Source: Chloroflexota bacterium (lineage in GTDB: Bacteria > Chloroflexota > Anaerolineae > Anaerolineales > VGOW01). From it: a stretch of DNA of 41,238 nucleotides. Positions 31,082 through 40,189 of this stretch are shown here, one piece after another. Under the pieces are notes generated by a model. That model did no database searches. It saw nothing but the letters and a program-made list of their open reading frames with translations, and was not told where the DNA came from. Made by a program: the position numbers and the translations under genes. Numbering within the stretch: position 1 is the first letter of the stretch; each line of letters begins with the position of its first letter. Where the stretch lies: the NCBI GenBank assembly GCA_016875735.1, contig VGOW01000032.1, positions 1-41,238 of the forward strand, given 5' to 3'.

Positions 31082-31639
31082 TCAACCCTTCAGCGACTCC
31101 CCCGCCTTCAGCCCCCGCTCGAACGCCTTTCGATTGAGTTCCTTCACTTTTGCGGGAACGCGCGCCTCAATCGCCTTCCATGCCGCATCGGGCCTCACGA
31201 TGCCGGTGAGCGCAATCACCGCGCCGAGCGCCACCGAGCTCGACAGCACTTCGTTCCCCAATTCAACCTTGGCGATTTCCACAATCGGCAGGCGATGCAC
31301 GTAACGGCCATTCTCGTTCACGTTCGGCACAAGGTTAGCATCTATCAGCAGAACGGCGTCATCGGCCAAGCCGTTGGCGTATTTGTTGTACGACATTTGC
31401 GCGAGGGCGAGGAAGAAATCAATCTTCGTCGCGCGCGGGAAGAGGATGGGCAAGTCGGAAATGATCACATCCACTTTGGTGGGGCCGCCGCGCACCCGCG
31501 AACCGTACTGCGGGCTTTGCACCGCGAAGCGTCCTTCGTGCAAAATGGCGGCCTCCGCCAGAATCGCCCCGCCCAGAATCACCCCCTGCCCGCCCTCGCC
31601 GGAGAACCGAATCTCGTAACGGTCTCTTCTAATGCTCAT
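31082..31639 (-). CDS. korC: 2-oxoacid:ferredoxin oxidoreductase, gamma subunit
   Basis: 185 aa from the ATG at 31639, which overlaps the beta-subunit stop by 11 bases. It opens RDRYEIRFSGEGGQGVILGGAILAEA, the hallmark of the gamma subunit (domain III, CoA-associated), with YGSRVRGGPTKVDVIIS. It completes an alpha-beta-gamma set with the two genes upstream. The separate KorD ferredoxin subunit is not adjacent; the ferredoxin at 39403 or PorD could serve. Confidence 0.9.
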   Translation of the reverse strand: MSIRRDRYEIRFSGEGGQGVILGGAILAEAAILHEGRFAVQSPQYGSRVRGGPTKVDVIISDLPILFPRATKIDFFLALAQMSYNKYANGLADDAVLLIDANLVPNVNENGRYVHRLPIVEIAKVELGNEVLSSSVALGAVIALTGIVRPDAAWKAIEARVPAKVKELNRKAFERGLKAGESLKG

Positions 31640-32447
31640 GCTGAACTTTCTCCACAAACTTCGCCCACTGCGCTGTATATTCGGGGCGCTCCTTTTTGGA
31701 TAGCACGCCCACCACAAACTTGCCTTCGAGGTCTTCGAGAGGCAGCACTTCGATCACGTCTTGATCCACGCAACACTGGCGAATCCAATTCACCATCTCC
31801 GGCGCTTCGGGATGTTTGTTGCGGCGGCCAAAGTTCACGTGGCAATTGCTGATCACTTCGACGACGGATGTGCCTTTGTGCTCCAAGCCCAGCCGGATCA
31901 TTTCGGTGAGATGTTTGAGGTTGGCCACGGTCGAGCGGGCGACGAACGTGGCTCCCGATGCCTGCGCCATTTCGCAGATATCGAATTGCGGCTCCAGCGT
32001 GCCATAGGGCGCGGTGGGCGCCCAACTGTTCGCCGGAGTCGTCGGCGAGAACTGGCCGCCGGTGAGACCGTAGGTGAAGTTGTTGGCGACGATGAGCGTG
32101 ATGTCAATGTTGCGGCGGCAAGTGTGGATGAAATGATTGCCGCCAATCGCCATCGAATCGCCGTCGCCGCTGACCACAATCACGTGCTTGTCGGGGCGCG
32201 AGAGTTTGAGGCCGGTGGCGTACGGCAGGGTGCGCCCGTGCGGCGTGTGCAGGGTGTTGCAGTCGATGTACGACGACATGCGCCCCGAACAGCCAATGCC
32301 CGAAATGATCGAAGCGTCATTGTTGCCGATGCCGCAGTCGGTCATCGCGCGGATGATGGCCTTCATCAAATTGCCAAGCCCACAGCCGGAGCACCATTGC
32401 GTGGGCATCTTGTCGTTGCGGAGATAGGTCTCGTAATTGAAACTCAT
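31629..32447 (-). CDS. korB: 2-oxoacid:ferredoxin oxidoreductase, beta subunit (2-oxoglutarate type)
   Basis: 272 aa from the ATG at 32447; upstream codons in frame are intergenic repeat. Thiamine diphosphate-binding subunit: CSGCGLGN near the N-terminus, GDGDSMAIGGNH with the Mg/ThDP GDG motif, and NNFTYGLTGGQFSPTTP, which is typical of 2-oxoglutarate (KorB) enzymes. With KorA and KorC it oxidises 2-oxoglutarate to succinyl-CoA and reduced ferredoxin, or the reverse. Succinyl-CoA is also the methylmalonyl-CoA mutase product. Confidence 0.9.
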   Translation of the reverse strand: MSFNYETYLRNDKMPTQWCSGCGLGNLMKAIIRAMTDCGIGNNDASIISGIGCSGRMSSYIDCNTLHTPHGRTLPYATGLKLSRPDKHVIVVSGDGDSMAIGGNHFIHTCRRNIDITLIVANNFTYGLTGGQFSPTTPANSWAPTAPYGTLEPQFDICEMAQASGATFVARSTVANLKHLTEMIRLGLEHKGTSVVEVISNCHVNFGRRNKHPEAPEMVNWIRQCCVDQDVIEVLPLEDLEGKFVVGVLSKKERPEYTAQWAKFVEKVQHEH

Positions 32448-32522
32448 ATCGGTTGGCGGATAGCGATTGGCAGATAGCGGATAGCCATTTGCCATCCGCC
32501 ATCTGCTATCTGCTATCCGCTA
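32448..32522. repeat. Intergenic stutter palindrome GGATAGC/GCTATCC
   Basis: Words GGCGGATAGCG, GGCAGATAGCGGATAGCC face GCCATCTGCTATCTGC and TATCCGC in the gap between korA and korB. It resembles the palindrome at 12594-12660. Confidence 0.65.
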
Positions 32523-33695
32523 TCACACGCTCATTTGATACACGGCTTTCTGCGGCAGGGTCACTTTGCCCTCGAGAAATTCGCGCACGGTGAGGACGAT
32601 CTCTTCCGGGTCAATCGGCTGGCCGCTCACTTTGTGGATTCCGACAATCGGCACGTCGCGGATGCCGCGCTCCACTTCGCGGATCATTTGCCCCATATTC
32701 ATCTCGACGACGAACAGCGCCTTCGCATGGGACACCGCCTTCACCAGCGCGGCTTCGGGGAACGGCCAAATGGTGATGGGGCGGAAGAGGCCGACCTTGA
32801 TTCCGGCGGCGCGCAATTCGGCGATGGCCGCCCGCGCCGAGCGGGCCGCCGCGCCGTAAGCGAAGATGGCAACTTCGGCATCGGCCAAACCGTCCTCTTC
32901 CCATTCCATGATGTCGTCGGCGTTGGCCGAAACCTTGAGCATCAATCGCCGCAGTTGGGCTTCGGCGAGATCGGGGTCTTCGGTGGGGAAGCCGGTTTCG
33001 TCGTGTGTGAGTCCGGTGACGTGGTATCGGTATCCTTCAAAGAAGTTTGCCATCGGCGGGACGAGTTCGGTCTTCACATCGTAGGGCAAGTATTGATCGG
33101 GCGCCACATCCGGCTTGCGGCGATCAATGATCGTCAATTCACTCGCATCGGGAATCTCGACGCGCTCGCTCATGTGGCCGAGCAGTTCATCCGAAAGCAG
33201 AATGACGGGCGTGCGATATTTTTCGGCCAGGTTGAAGGCGCGCACCGTTTGCCAATACATCTCGGTGAGGTCGGCGGGATAGAGGGCGATGATAGGATGA
33301 TCGCCGTGCGTTCCCCAACGGGCCTGCATCACGTCGCCCTGCGCCGGGAGGGTGGGCAACCCGGTGGACGGGCCGCCGCGCATGACGTTGACGACGACGC
33401 ACGGCACTTCGGCCATGCAGGCGAAGCCGAGATTCTCTTGTTTGAGCGAGAAGCCGGGCCCGGAGGTGGCCGTGAGCGCCTTCATGCCGCCGAGGCTCGC
33501 GCCGATGATCGCGCCCATCGATGCGATCTCATCTTCCATTTGAATGAACACGCCGCCCACTTTCGGCAGCTCTTCGGCCATCACTGCCGCGATCTCGGAT
33601 GAAGGAGTGATGGGGTAGCCCGCATAGAATCGGCATCCGGCGGCGATGGCCGCCTCGGCGATCACTGCATTACCGGACATGGATTCGATCTTCAC
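32523..33695 (-). CDS. korA: 2-oxoacid:ferredoxin oxidoreductase, alpha subunit (2-oxoglutarate type)
   Basis: 390 aa. The GTG at 33695 is favoured: it follows GGAAAGGGAGAAGAA and overlaps the porB stop by GTGA. Domain I/II fusion with FYAGYPITPSSEIAAVMAEELPKVGG near the start, TATSGPGFSLKQENLGFA and NVMRGGPSTGLPT. It builds the active site with KorB. Translational coupling to porB links the two oxidoreductases in one transcript. Confidence 0.9.
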   Translation of the reverse strand: MKIESMSGNAVIAEAAIAAGCRFYAGYPITPSSEIAAVMAEELPKVGGVFIQMEDEIASMGAIIGASLGGMKALTATSGPGFSLKQENLGFACMAEVPCVVVNVMRGGPSTGLPTLPAQGDVMQARWGTHGDHPIIALYPADLTEMYWQTVRAFNLAEKYRTPVILLSDELLGHMSERVEIPDASELTIIDRRKPDVAPDQYLPYDVKTELVPPMANFFEGYRYHVTGLTHDETGFPTEDPDLAEAQLRRLMLKVSANADDIMEWEEDGLADAEVAIFAYGAAARSARAAIAELRAAGIKVGLFRPITIWPFPEAALVKAVSHAKALFVVEMNMGQMIREVERGIRDVPIVGIHKVSGQPIDPEEIVLTVREFLEGKVTLPQKAVYQMSV

Positions 33696-34633
33696 TTCTT
33701 CTCCCTTTCCAACAGCCTGCCCCACTCCTCATCGACTCGTTGCTGGATGTGTGCGAGCATGTGCTCGTTGCCTGCTTTGAACAAGTGGCCGAAGCGTCCC
33801 TGCCGTTTGAGATATTCCACCACCGGCTTCTTTACGTTGGGGCGGAAGGTGAGCCGGAACTTGCCATTCTCGATTTCGAACAACGGCCAGAAGCACGTTT
33901 CCACTCCGAGACGGGCCAGCACTTGCGACTCTTCCGGCTCCGACTTCCATCCCAATGGGCACACCGACAACACGTTGATGAATGCCGGGCCTTTTGCCTC
34001 CAACGCCTTGCTCACTTTGCGCGTGAAGTCCATGTAATAGCCGGGAGAGGCGGTCGCCACGTAGGGAATGTTGTGGGCGGCGGCAATGGCCGTGAGGTCT
34101 TTGCGTTCTTCTTGCTTGCCCTGAATCATCACGCCCGCCGGGCTGGTGGTGGTGTTCGCGCCGAAGGGCGAAGCCGACGAGCGTTGAATGCCCGTGTTCA
34201 TGTATGCGCCGTTGTCGTAGCAAATGTAGAGGAAGTCGTGGCCGCGCTCCAACGCGCCGGAGAGCGATTGCAGGCCGATGTCATACGTGCCGCCGTCGCC
34301 GCCGAGAGCGATGAATTTGATGGGCTTGTCATTCTTTCGCGCCGGCAAGTCGCCGCGGCGCTTCATGGATTTGTAGGCGGCCTCGACTCCGCTGATGGTG
34401 GCCGCCGCGTTCTCGAAGCCGTTGTGAATCCATGGCACGCGCCACGCGGTGTATGGGTACACGCTGGTGCACACTTCGACGCATCCCGTTGCGTTGGAGA
34501 CGACGATGGGATAGTCGGTGGACATGAGCATTTGGCGGATGATCACGCCCGCGCCGCACCCGGTGCAGAGGCGGTGCCCCGGCGCGACCATTTCTCCCCG
34601 CGAAGTAATTTCAAGAAGGGCAGAGGATGGCAT
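33692..34633 (-). CDS. porB: Pyruvate:ferredoxin oxidoreductase, beta subunit
   Basis: 313 aa. ThDP-binding subunit with CTGCGAGVIIRQ near the N-terminus, the GGDGGTYDIGLQSLSGALERG Mg/ThDP motif and YDNGAYMNTGIQRS, all typical of PorB. It works with PorA, PorC and PorD to convert pyruvate and CoA to acetyl-CoA, CO2 and reduced ferredoxin. It is separated from porA by an alpha/beta hydrolase gene. Confidence 0.92.
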   Translation of the reverse strand: MPSSALLEITSRGEMVAPGHRLCTGCGAGVIIRQMLMSTDYPIVVSNATGCVEVCTSVYPYTAWRVPWIHNGFENAAATISGVEAAYKSMKRRGDLPARKNDKPIKFIALGGDGGTYDIGLQSLSGALERGHDFLYICYDNGAYMNTGIQRSSASPFGANTTTSPAGVMIQGKQEERKDLTAIAAAHNIPYVATASPGYYMDFTRKVSKALEAKGPAFINVLSVCPLGWKSEPEESQVLARLGVETCFWPLFEIENGKFRLTFRPNVKKPVVEYLKRQGRFGHLFKAGNEHMLAHIQQRVDEEWGRLLEREKK

Positions 34634-34642
34634 AGTTGGCCT

Positions 34643-35467
34643 TTATCGTTTGGCCGTTTCCAGCAGGAATGCTTCAAGCAGTGAATTGAACTGATCGGGT
34701 TGTTCCCAGTGAGGCGCGTGGCCTGCGTCACGGACAATTTGCACTGCGCCGCGCCATAAAGTCGGCATCTTCAGTGCGCTGATGTACGCCCCGTTGACAA
34801 GCTGCTCGTGTTCGCCATGAAGGACGGCCAGCGGCGCGGAGAGGTTAGCGACAATCGCAATCTCGTCCGTGTAACCATCGGGGCGAATGCTCGCGGCCAT
34901 CTGCGCCCGCGCTTGCCCGTCGGTGCGGCGAATGTCGTCCAAAAAGAAATCGGGAACGGGCGAACCCGGCTTGAACATCGCCGCCGCGAAACCAGCCGCC
35001 TCATCTTCAGTCAAATCGGGCTTGAATGCAGCGCCCATCGCCGGGTTGGGCAGAAACGCTTCGGTCATTGCCGGAGGAAACGCCAGCGGCGGCGTGCCGA
35101 AGATCAGCCACCCGGCGGCCTTCGGCAGTTGGGCAGTGGCTTCCAGCGCAATGTGGCCTCCCAAACTCCAACCCACGAACACCGCTTCGGTGAGGTTCAG
35201 TTGTTTGGCAACTTCCGCCACGACGCGGGCATAACCGGGCATCGAATAGGTAGCGGGATCAGAGGCGGGCGACGACTGCCCGTGTCCGGGCAGATCCATC
35301 GCTGCCAGCCGGAACTTTTCGCCCAGTGCGCCCTCCAACTGGCGCTGATACGAGCGGCTTGAACAGGAGTTTCCGTGAATGAGAAAAGCGGCAGGCTTCC
35401 CCCTGCCTTTGCTCTGATACACAGCGATTGAATCGGCGCCGACTTTCAATATGTCTGCTTGCATCAT
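34643..35467 (-). CDS. Alpha/beta hydrolase
   Basis: 274 aa. Nucleophile elbow G-W-S101-L-G-G, oxyanion segment LIHGNSCSS (29-37), DLPGHGQS, a probable acid at E221 in HGEHEQ and H250 in DAGHAPHW. It resembles haloperoxidase/lipase-type soluble hydrolases. No signal peptide. Ribosome site GAGGAGGAG precedes two ATGs (35467, 35464). It lies inside the por operon between porA and porB, unusual for this enzyme; thioester or ester clean-up is possible but the substrate is unknown. Confidence 0.85.
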   Translation of the reverse strand: MMQADILKVGADSIAVYQSKGRGKPAAFLIHGNSCSSRSYQRQLEGALGEKFRLAAMDLPGHGQSSPASDPATYSMPGYARVVAEVAKQLNLTEAVFVGWSLGGHIALEATAQLPKAAGWLIFGTPPLAFPPAMTEAFLPNPAMGAAFKPDLTEDEAAGFAAAMFKPGSPVPDFFLDDIRRTDGQARAQMAASIRPDGYTDEIAIVANLSAPLAVLHGEHEQLVNGAYISALKMPTLWRGAVQIVRDAGHAPHWEQPDQFNSLLEAFLLETAKR

Positions 35468-35499
35468 CTCCTCCTCGTGATAAGGAACTGAATCCCGTC

Positions 35500-36765
35500 T
35501 TACTCTCTCACTCCAACCAATCTGAATTTCACCGGTCGGTCGCTATCGAGTTCATCGTATATCTCGCGTATCTCATCCCGCGCCACCGCTCGCCCGCCCA
35601 ATCCGAACACGCGGCTGACGACTTTGGGCGCGCCGCACTCGGCGTTGCGCAAAGCAGATTGCACTTCGGTGAAGAGGGGGCCGCCTTCCGCGCCGAACGA
35701 CAGCGCGCGATCCATCACCGCCACCGCGCGCAGGCCTTTCAGCGCGTCCACCAATTCTTGCGCGGGGAACGGGCGGAAGACTCGCGGGCGAAGCAGGCCC
35801 ACTTTACGGCCCTCGGCGCGCAGGGTGTCCACCATTTCTTTGACGATGCCCGCCGTCGAAGAGAGCACCACGATGGCGGTCTCGGCGTCCTCCATGCAGT
35901 ATGTGTCTATCATTCCGTATGAACGCCCGAACCGCTCGCCGAACTCTTTATCGATCTCGCAGATGACGCGGGCGGCGTTTTGCATGGCGAGCACTTGCTG
36001 ATACTTGTGCTCGGTGTACGAGTCGGGCAGATCGTTGGGGCCGTAGGTGATCGGGTTGTCCACGTCGAGCAACGAATAGCGAGCGTGATACGCGCCGACG
36101 AAGTCGCGCGCTTCGGCGTCGCCGAGCAGTTCCACGTTTTCGCTGGTGTGGGTGGTGAGGAATCCATCCATGCAAGTCATCACCGGCAGAAGCACATCGG
36201 GATGCTCGGCGATGCGAACGGCCTGCAGTATATTGTCGTAGGCTTCCTGCGCGGTCTCGGCGTAAATCTGAATCCAGCCCGAGTCGCGCGCGCCCATCGA
36301 ATCGGAATGATCGCAGTGAATGTTCAGCGGGCCGGAGAGGGCGCGGTTGCCCACCGCCATCACTACCGGCAAACGCAAGCCGGAAGCGATGTACAACACT
36401 TCCCACATCAGCGCGAGGCCGTTGGCCGAGGTGGCGGTGATCACGCGCGCGCCCGCCGCGCTGGCGCCCACGCAGGCGCTCATCGCCGAATGCTCCGACT
36501 CGCACGGCACGAGTTCGGTCTCCATCAGCCCATCGGCCACGAACTGCGCCACCTCTTGCATGATCTGAGTCGTGGGCGTGATGGGGTACGCCGCGCACAC
36601 ATGCGGATTGATCTGCCGGATGGCTTGGGCGACGGCGATGTTGCCGGTGAGCGCTTTGGCGCTCCGCATCGCCGCGCGCGGAGCGACACGGGTTTCAGGG
36701 GGTGCGGTCACCACATCGAGCATCGGTTTGTCCTTCGTTTTTCGTCTTGCTGTTTTCGTCGTCAC
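35500..36765 (-). CDS. porA: Pyruvate:ferredoxin oxidoreductase, alpha subunit
   Basis: 421 aa. The GTG start at 36765 overlaps the porD stop by GTGA. An N-terminal extension of about 35 basic and proline-rich residues precedes LTGNIAVAQAIRQINPHVCAAYPITPTTQIMQEVA, the PorA pyrimidine-side domain, followed by TATSANGLALMWEVLYIASG and NRALSGPLNIHCDHSD. It pairs with PorB for pyruvate oxidation. An ATG at codon 15 could be an alternative start. Confidence 0.92.
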   Translation of the reverse strand: MTTKTARRKTKDKPMLDVVTAPPETRVAPRAAMRSAKALTGNIAVAQAIRQINPHVCAAYPITPTTQIMQEVAQFVADGLMETELVPCESEHSAMSACVGASAAGARVITATSANGLALMWEVLYIASGLRLPVVMAVGNRALSGPLNIHCDHSDSMGARDSGWIQIYAETAQEAYDNILQAVRIAEHPDVLLPVMTCMDGFLTTHTSENVELLGDAEARDFVGAYHARYSLLDVDNPITYGPNDLPDSYTEHKYQQVLAMQNAARVICEIDKEFGERFGRSYGMIDTYCMEDAETAIVVLSSTAGIVKEMVDTLRAEGRKVGLLRPRVFRPFPAQELVDALKGLRAVAVMDRALSFGAEGGPLFTEVQSALRNAECGAPKVVSRVFGLGGRAVARDEIREIYDELDSDRPVKFRLVGVRE

Positions 36766-37079
36766 AGCGTGGCCCCGAATTGCGATTCAGCCACCATCGT
36801 AATCGCCTTCACCATCGGCGGGCACTCCTGCGCGCACATGCCACAGCCTTTGCAGTGCTCGTAATCGAAGCCCACCATTTTGCCGCCGTTGATGAGGATA
36901 GCCGAATCGGGGCAGGAGATCCAACAATGCAAACAGTGAACGCACGCTTTGAGATTCAGCAGCGGGCGTTTGCCGCCTCCGCGCCACTCGCCAGTGAGGT
37001 AGGCCACCGACGTTCCGCCTTCGGGGATCACACCGCCGAGAGGGAACGACTTCCATCCGCCGCGCTTCACGTCAATCAT
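36762..37079 (-). CDS. porD: Pyruvate:ferredoxin oxidoreductase, delta subunit (2x[4Fe-4S])
   Basis: 105 aa from the ATG at 37079. Two cluster motifs: C46, C49, C52, C56 and C76, C79, C82, C86, a full pair of [4Fe-4S] sites. It passes electrons from the ThDP centre to external ferredoxin. Its ATG overlaps the stop of the beta-helix lipoprotein gene by ATGA, so its translation depends on ribosomes finishing that gene or on an internal start; the TAA within the lipoprotein gene might thus lower porD expression. Confidence 0.92.
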   Translation of the reverse strand: MIDVKRGGWKSFPLGGVIPEGGTSVAYLTGEWRGGGKRPLLNLKACVHCLHCWISCPDSAILINGGKMVGFDYEHCKGCGMCAQECPPMVKAITMVAESQFGATL

Positions 37080-38836
37080 GGTTGTTCTCCTTCGTAGGCT
37101 CCCGCATCGCACACTGCGCTGGCATCGGCGAGTCGGGGCGCGCCCAAAATATCCACAGGCGGGCAGAGGCTGTTATCGCCCGCGTCAATGGCCGGACTGC
37201 CGGAGCCGGGACTCATTCCGAACTCCATTCCCGACAGGGGACCGACGAGCAACGGGTCGGCGCACACATCATGCGCGCCCGATGCGGTGAATTCGCCCGT
37301 CGCGCCACACTCGATGTTCTTCGTGTTGTGAACGATGTTGTAATCCGAATCGAGTTTGAGAGTTCCACAACCTTCTTAATAAAACAAAAAGGTGATGTCC
37401 GACGGATCGAAAAAGTCCGAGTCCCCCAGAAAGATAGTGTTGCGCGCCGCGATGGCCTCCGAGCCGTTGCATTGAAAACCCTCGCGTGGGCCCGCTCCCA
37501 CCAAACCATCCCCCCGTCCGTAAATGGTGGAGTTCACAATGGAGGCCGCCTCGCCGCCAGTGAAGACGATGGTCGGCGTGTTGCCGAGCGCGCGGCAGTG
37601 ATCCACCCAATACGTGAATGGCTGATCCTCGAAGAAAGCGCAGTTGCCCACCAGCACACTGTTGGTGATCGTCATTCCGCCGCTCACTTTGATCTGATTG
37701 CCCGCGTTGCCCTCGGCGCGCACGCGGCTGAGGGTGACGCTTCCGCCCAATGTGTGATACAGAAGGTCCAATCCGTCGGATGTGTTGTGAAGGAAAGCCG
37801 AGTCTTCGATGATCCAATCGCCGGCCGTCTCGCCCGTGCCCACGCCGTCACCGTATCCTCCGGCCTCTTGCCCCCAACAGCCCGTCGGCTCGCCTTGGGG
37901 ATACGTTTCGCCGCACCCATTCCACCCGACAACCCAGCGGCGGAAGATCAGCGTGCCGGTGTTCGAATCGGGGCCGTCGTCCCACAAATCGCCATCCCAA
38001 CCCACCGATCCATTTCCGGCAATGCGCACGTTCTCCACCGTCCAATCCTTCAATCGCCCGGCGTGGACTCCGCCGGAGGCGAGGCCGTGAATGTTGAGGT
38101 CGCGCAGATGCACGTTGGCCGAATCTTCGGCATGCAAGCCATACGCCGCCCAATCGCCGTACGGCGGCGTGTCGCGTTCGCAAGCCAAGCCGCCCGTATG
38201 ATTCTCGACACACGGCGAGCGATCGGTGATCTCGAAACACGACATTTCGACGTTGCTCGCGTCGGTGAGATTGACGATGAACCACGGCCTCCCCGATCCC
38301 CACAGCTCGGGCGGGGCGCCGCATTCCGAATCCCAACCGGCGCCGAGAATGCGCGTGGGGTGATCGGAGTCGGGACCGGCGGGGATGGGCGGCATGAGGC
38401 AATCGAACGATCCACCTTCATCGCAGTTTTCTGATCCGGGCGCGCCGAATCCCATTTTGTATTCGCCGCTGGCAACGATAAGCGTGTCGCCGCCGGCCAT
38501 GCGCGGCGTGCCGCCGGGCGGCAGTGCGCGAAAGGGATGATCCCACGCGCACGCTTGGCTCGTTCCACTACCGGCGTACGGCGCATCGGCGAGGCCGGTG
38601 CATTGCTCATCACTGCCTCCATCGGGGCGAACGTAATACACAATGCCGGATAATGGTGGCCGGGTCAGTATCGGTGTCGGCTCGGGCGCGGGGTGAGTCG
38701 GCGCCGCAGTATCGACGGACGGGATCGCGGTGTCCGTTGCAATCGGAGTCGCCGGAGCGGTTCCGGATCCAAAGTTGCAAGCGAGTATCGCCATCATCAA
38801 CGGCAACGTGAGTCGCAACAGCGTTTGCCGAAACAT
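37076..38836 (-). pseudogene. Beta-helix repeat lipoprotein with an in-frame TAA stop
   Basis: A single reading frame of 586 codons is broken only by TAA at 37376-37378 (codon 487, sequence FLFY-stop-EGCG). The first part has a signal peptide with a Cys (LMMAILACNFG), a Thr/Pro-rich linker (about 25-60), YYVRPDGGSDEQC at the start of the folded part, then right-handed parallel beta-helix repeats. After the stop the frame continues as EGCGTLKLDSDYN and ends with SPAIDAGDNSLC...LADASAVCDAGAYEGEQ, the usual terminal block of such proteins. One C-to-T change in CAA would explain the stop. It is a predicted surface polysaccharide-binding or -cleaving protein, lodged inside the por operon between porC and porD, which is odd. 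Confidence 0.82.
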
Positions 38837-38839
38837 GGC

Positions 38840-39394
38840 TCAGCCCTTCACTTCCTCGAACGCTCGCCGAATGGCTTCGAGATTTCCCTCGACTACTTGC
38901 CGTTTGAACTTGTTGCCGAAACTCTTTTCAGTTTCGTTGAGGAGCGTGTCCAGTTGTATGACGCCCGTCACTTTTGCCACCGCGCCGAGCATGGGCGTGT
39001 TGGGCTTGCGCAAGCCAATGGTGTCCTGCGCGATGCGCGAAGCGTCCACCGTGTACACTGCCCCCTTCACGCCCAACACTTTCTTCGCTTCCTCGGGCGA
39101 CTTGGCCGAGTTGACGATGAACACCGAGTCGTCTTCCGCGCCCTCGATCACTTCTGCTCCGGCAAGCGACGGGTCCACGATAATAATCACCTTCGGGTGT
39201 TCGACGATGCCGCGCGCGCGGATCGGCTCATCGGAGATGCGATTGTAGGCTCGGATGGGCGCGCCCATCCGCTCCGGCCCGTAATCGGGAAAAGCCTGAA
39301 TGTGTTTGCCTTCGGCAATGGCGGCGTCGGCCAGCGCCTTTGCGGCGGTCACTGCGCCCTGCCCGGCTCGCGCGTGCCAGCGAATCTCAAACAT
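38840..39394 (-). CDS. porC: Pyruvate:ferredoxin oxidoreductase, gamma subunit
   Basis: 184 aa, a full-length gamma subunit: FEIRWHARAGQGAVTAAKALADAAI at the start, FPDYGPERMGAPIRAYNRISD and IVDPSLAG further on. Ribosome site AGGTGATCC precedes the ATG. It belongs with porD, porA and porB downstream, but a lipoprotein gene starts 3 bases after its stop and lies between it and porD. Confidence 0.93.
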   Translation of the reverse strand: MFEIRWHARAGQGAVTAAKALADAAIAEGKHIQAFPDYGPERMGAPIRAYNRISDEPIRARGIVEHPKVIIIVDPSLAGAEVIEGAEDDSVFIVNSAKSPEEAKKVLGVKGAVYTVDASRIAQDTIGLRKPNTPMLGAVAKVTGVIQLDTLLNETEKSFGNKFKRQVVEGNLEAIRRAFEEVKG

Positions 39395-39402
39395 GGATCA
39401 CC

Positions 39403-39618
39403 TCACACGACGACCGCGGTCACGCGGATGCAAAAATCGGGGCAGGCATCTTCGCATTGCGCGCAGCCGGTGCACATATCGGGGTTTGCCACCCGCGCCA
39501 CTTTCCCGGCCAGCCGCGAGATGTCGGCAGTCATTTGCAGCACGTGCTGAGGGCAGGCGTTGACGCACAGCTCACAGCCCGTGCATAACGATTGAATGAT
39601 TCGCACTGGCGGCTCCAT
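39403..39618 (-). CDS. 2x[4Fe-4S] ferredoxin
   Basis: 71 aa from the ATG at 39618, after the ribosome site AAAGGAG. Cys sets C12, C15, C18, C22 and C49, C52, C55, C59 with CxxCxxCxxxCP spacing. It lies 8 bases upstream of porC and could be the electron acceptor or a delta-type subunit for the kor enzyme, which lacks its own. Confidence 0.9.
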   Translation of the reverse strand: MEPPVRIIQSLCTGCELCVNACPQHVLQMTADISRLAGKVARVANPDMCTGCAQCEDACPDFCIRVTAVVV

Positions 39619-39659
39619 ACCGACTCCTTTTGCCAACTGCTTCCATCGCGCGCGCTCGG

Positions 39660-39720
39660 CGAGGACGCTGATGAACGCCGATCTATTTTGACCTCCAGTA
39701 TCAGCGTTCATCAGTCATTT
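39660..39720. repeat. Intergenic palindrome CTGATGAACGC/GCGTTCATCAG
   Basis: CTGATGAACGC (39668-39678) pairs perfectly with GCGTTCATCAG (39704-39714), 25 bases apart, with further AGCGTT words to 39735. It fills most of the gap between the B12-binding subunit and the ferredoxin. Confidence 0.65.
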
Positions 39721-39752
39721 CAGCGTTGTCTGCGTTCCCATCACCCGTCAAC

Positions 39753-40157
<405 letters not shown>

Positions 40158-40189
40158 AATTCCAAACTCCAAAACTCAAACTCCCAACT

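Noticed and set aside
37376-37378. Stop-codon recoding (selenocysteine or pyrrolysine) in the lipoprotein
   Set aside because: The codon is TAA, which is not used for either amino acid, and no SECIS-like structure was evident.
40158-40189. Hairpin or terminator between the B12-binding subunit and the SDR gene
   Set aside because: The sequence has tandem CCAAACTCC-like words but no complementary arm, so no stem can form.
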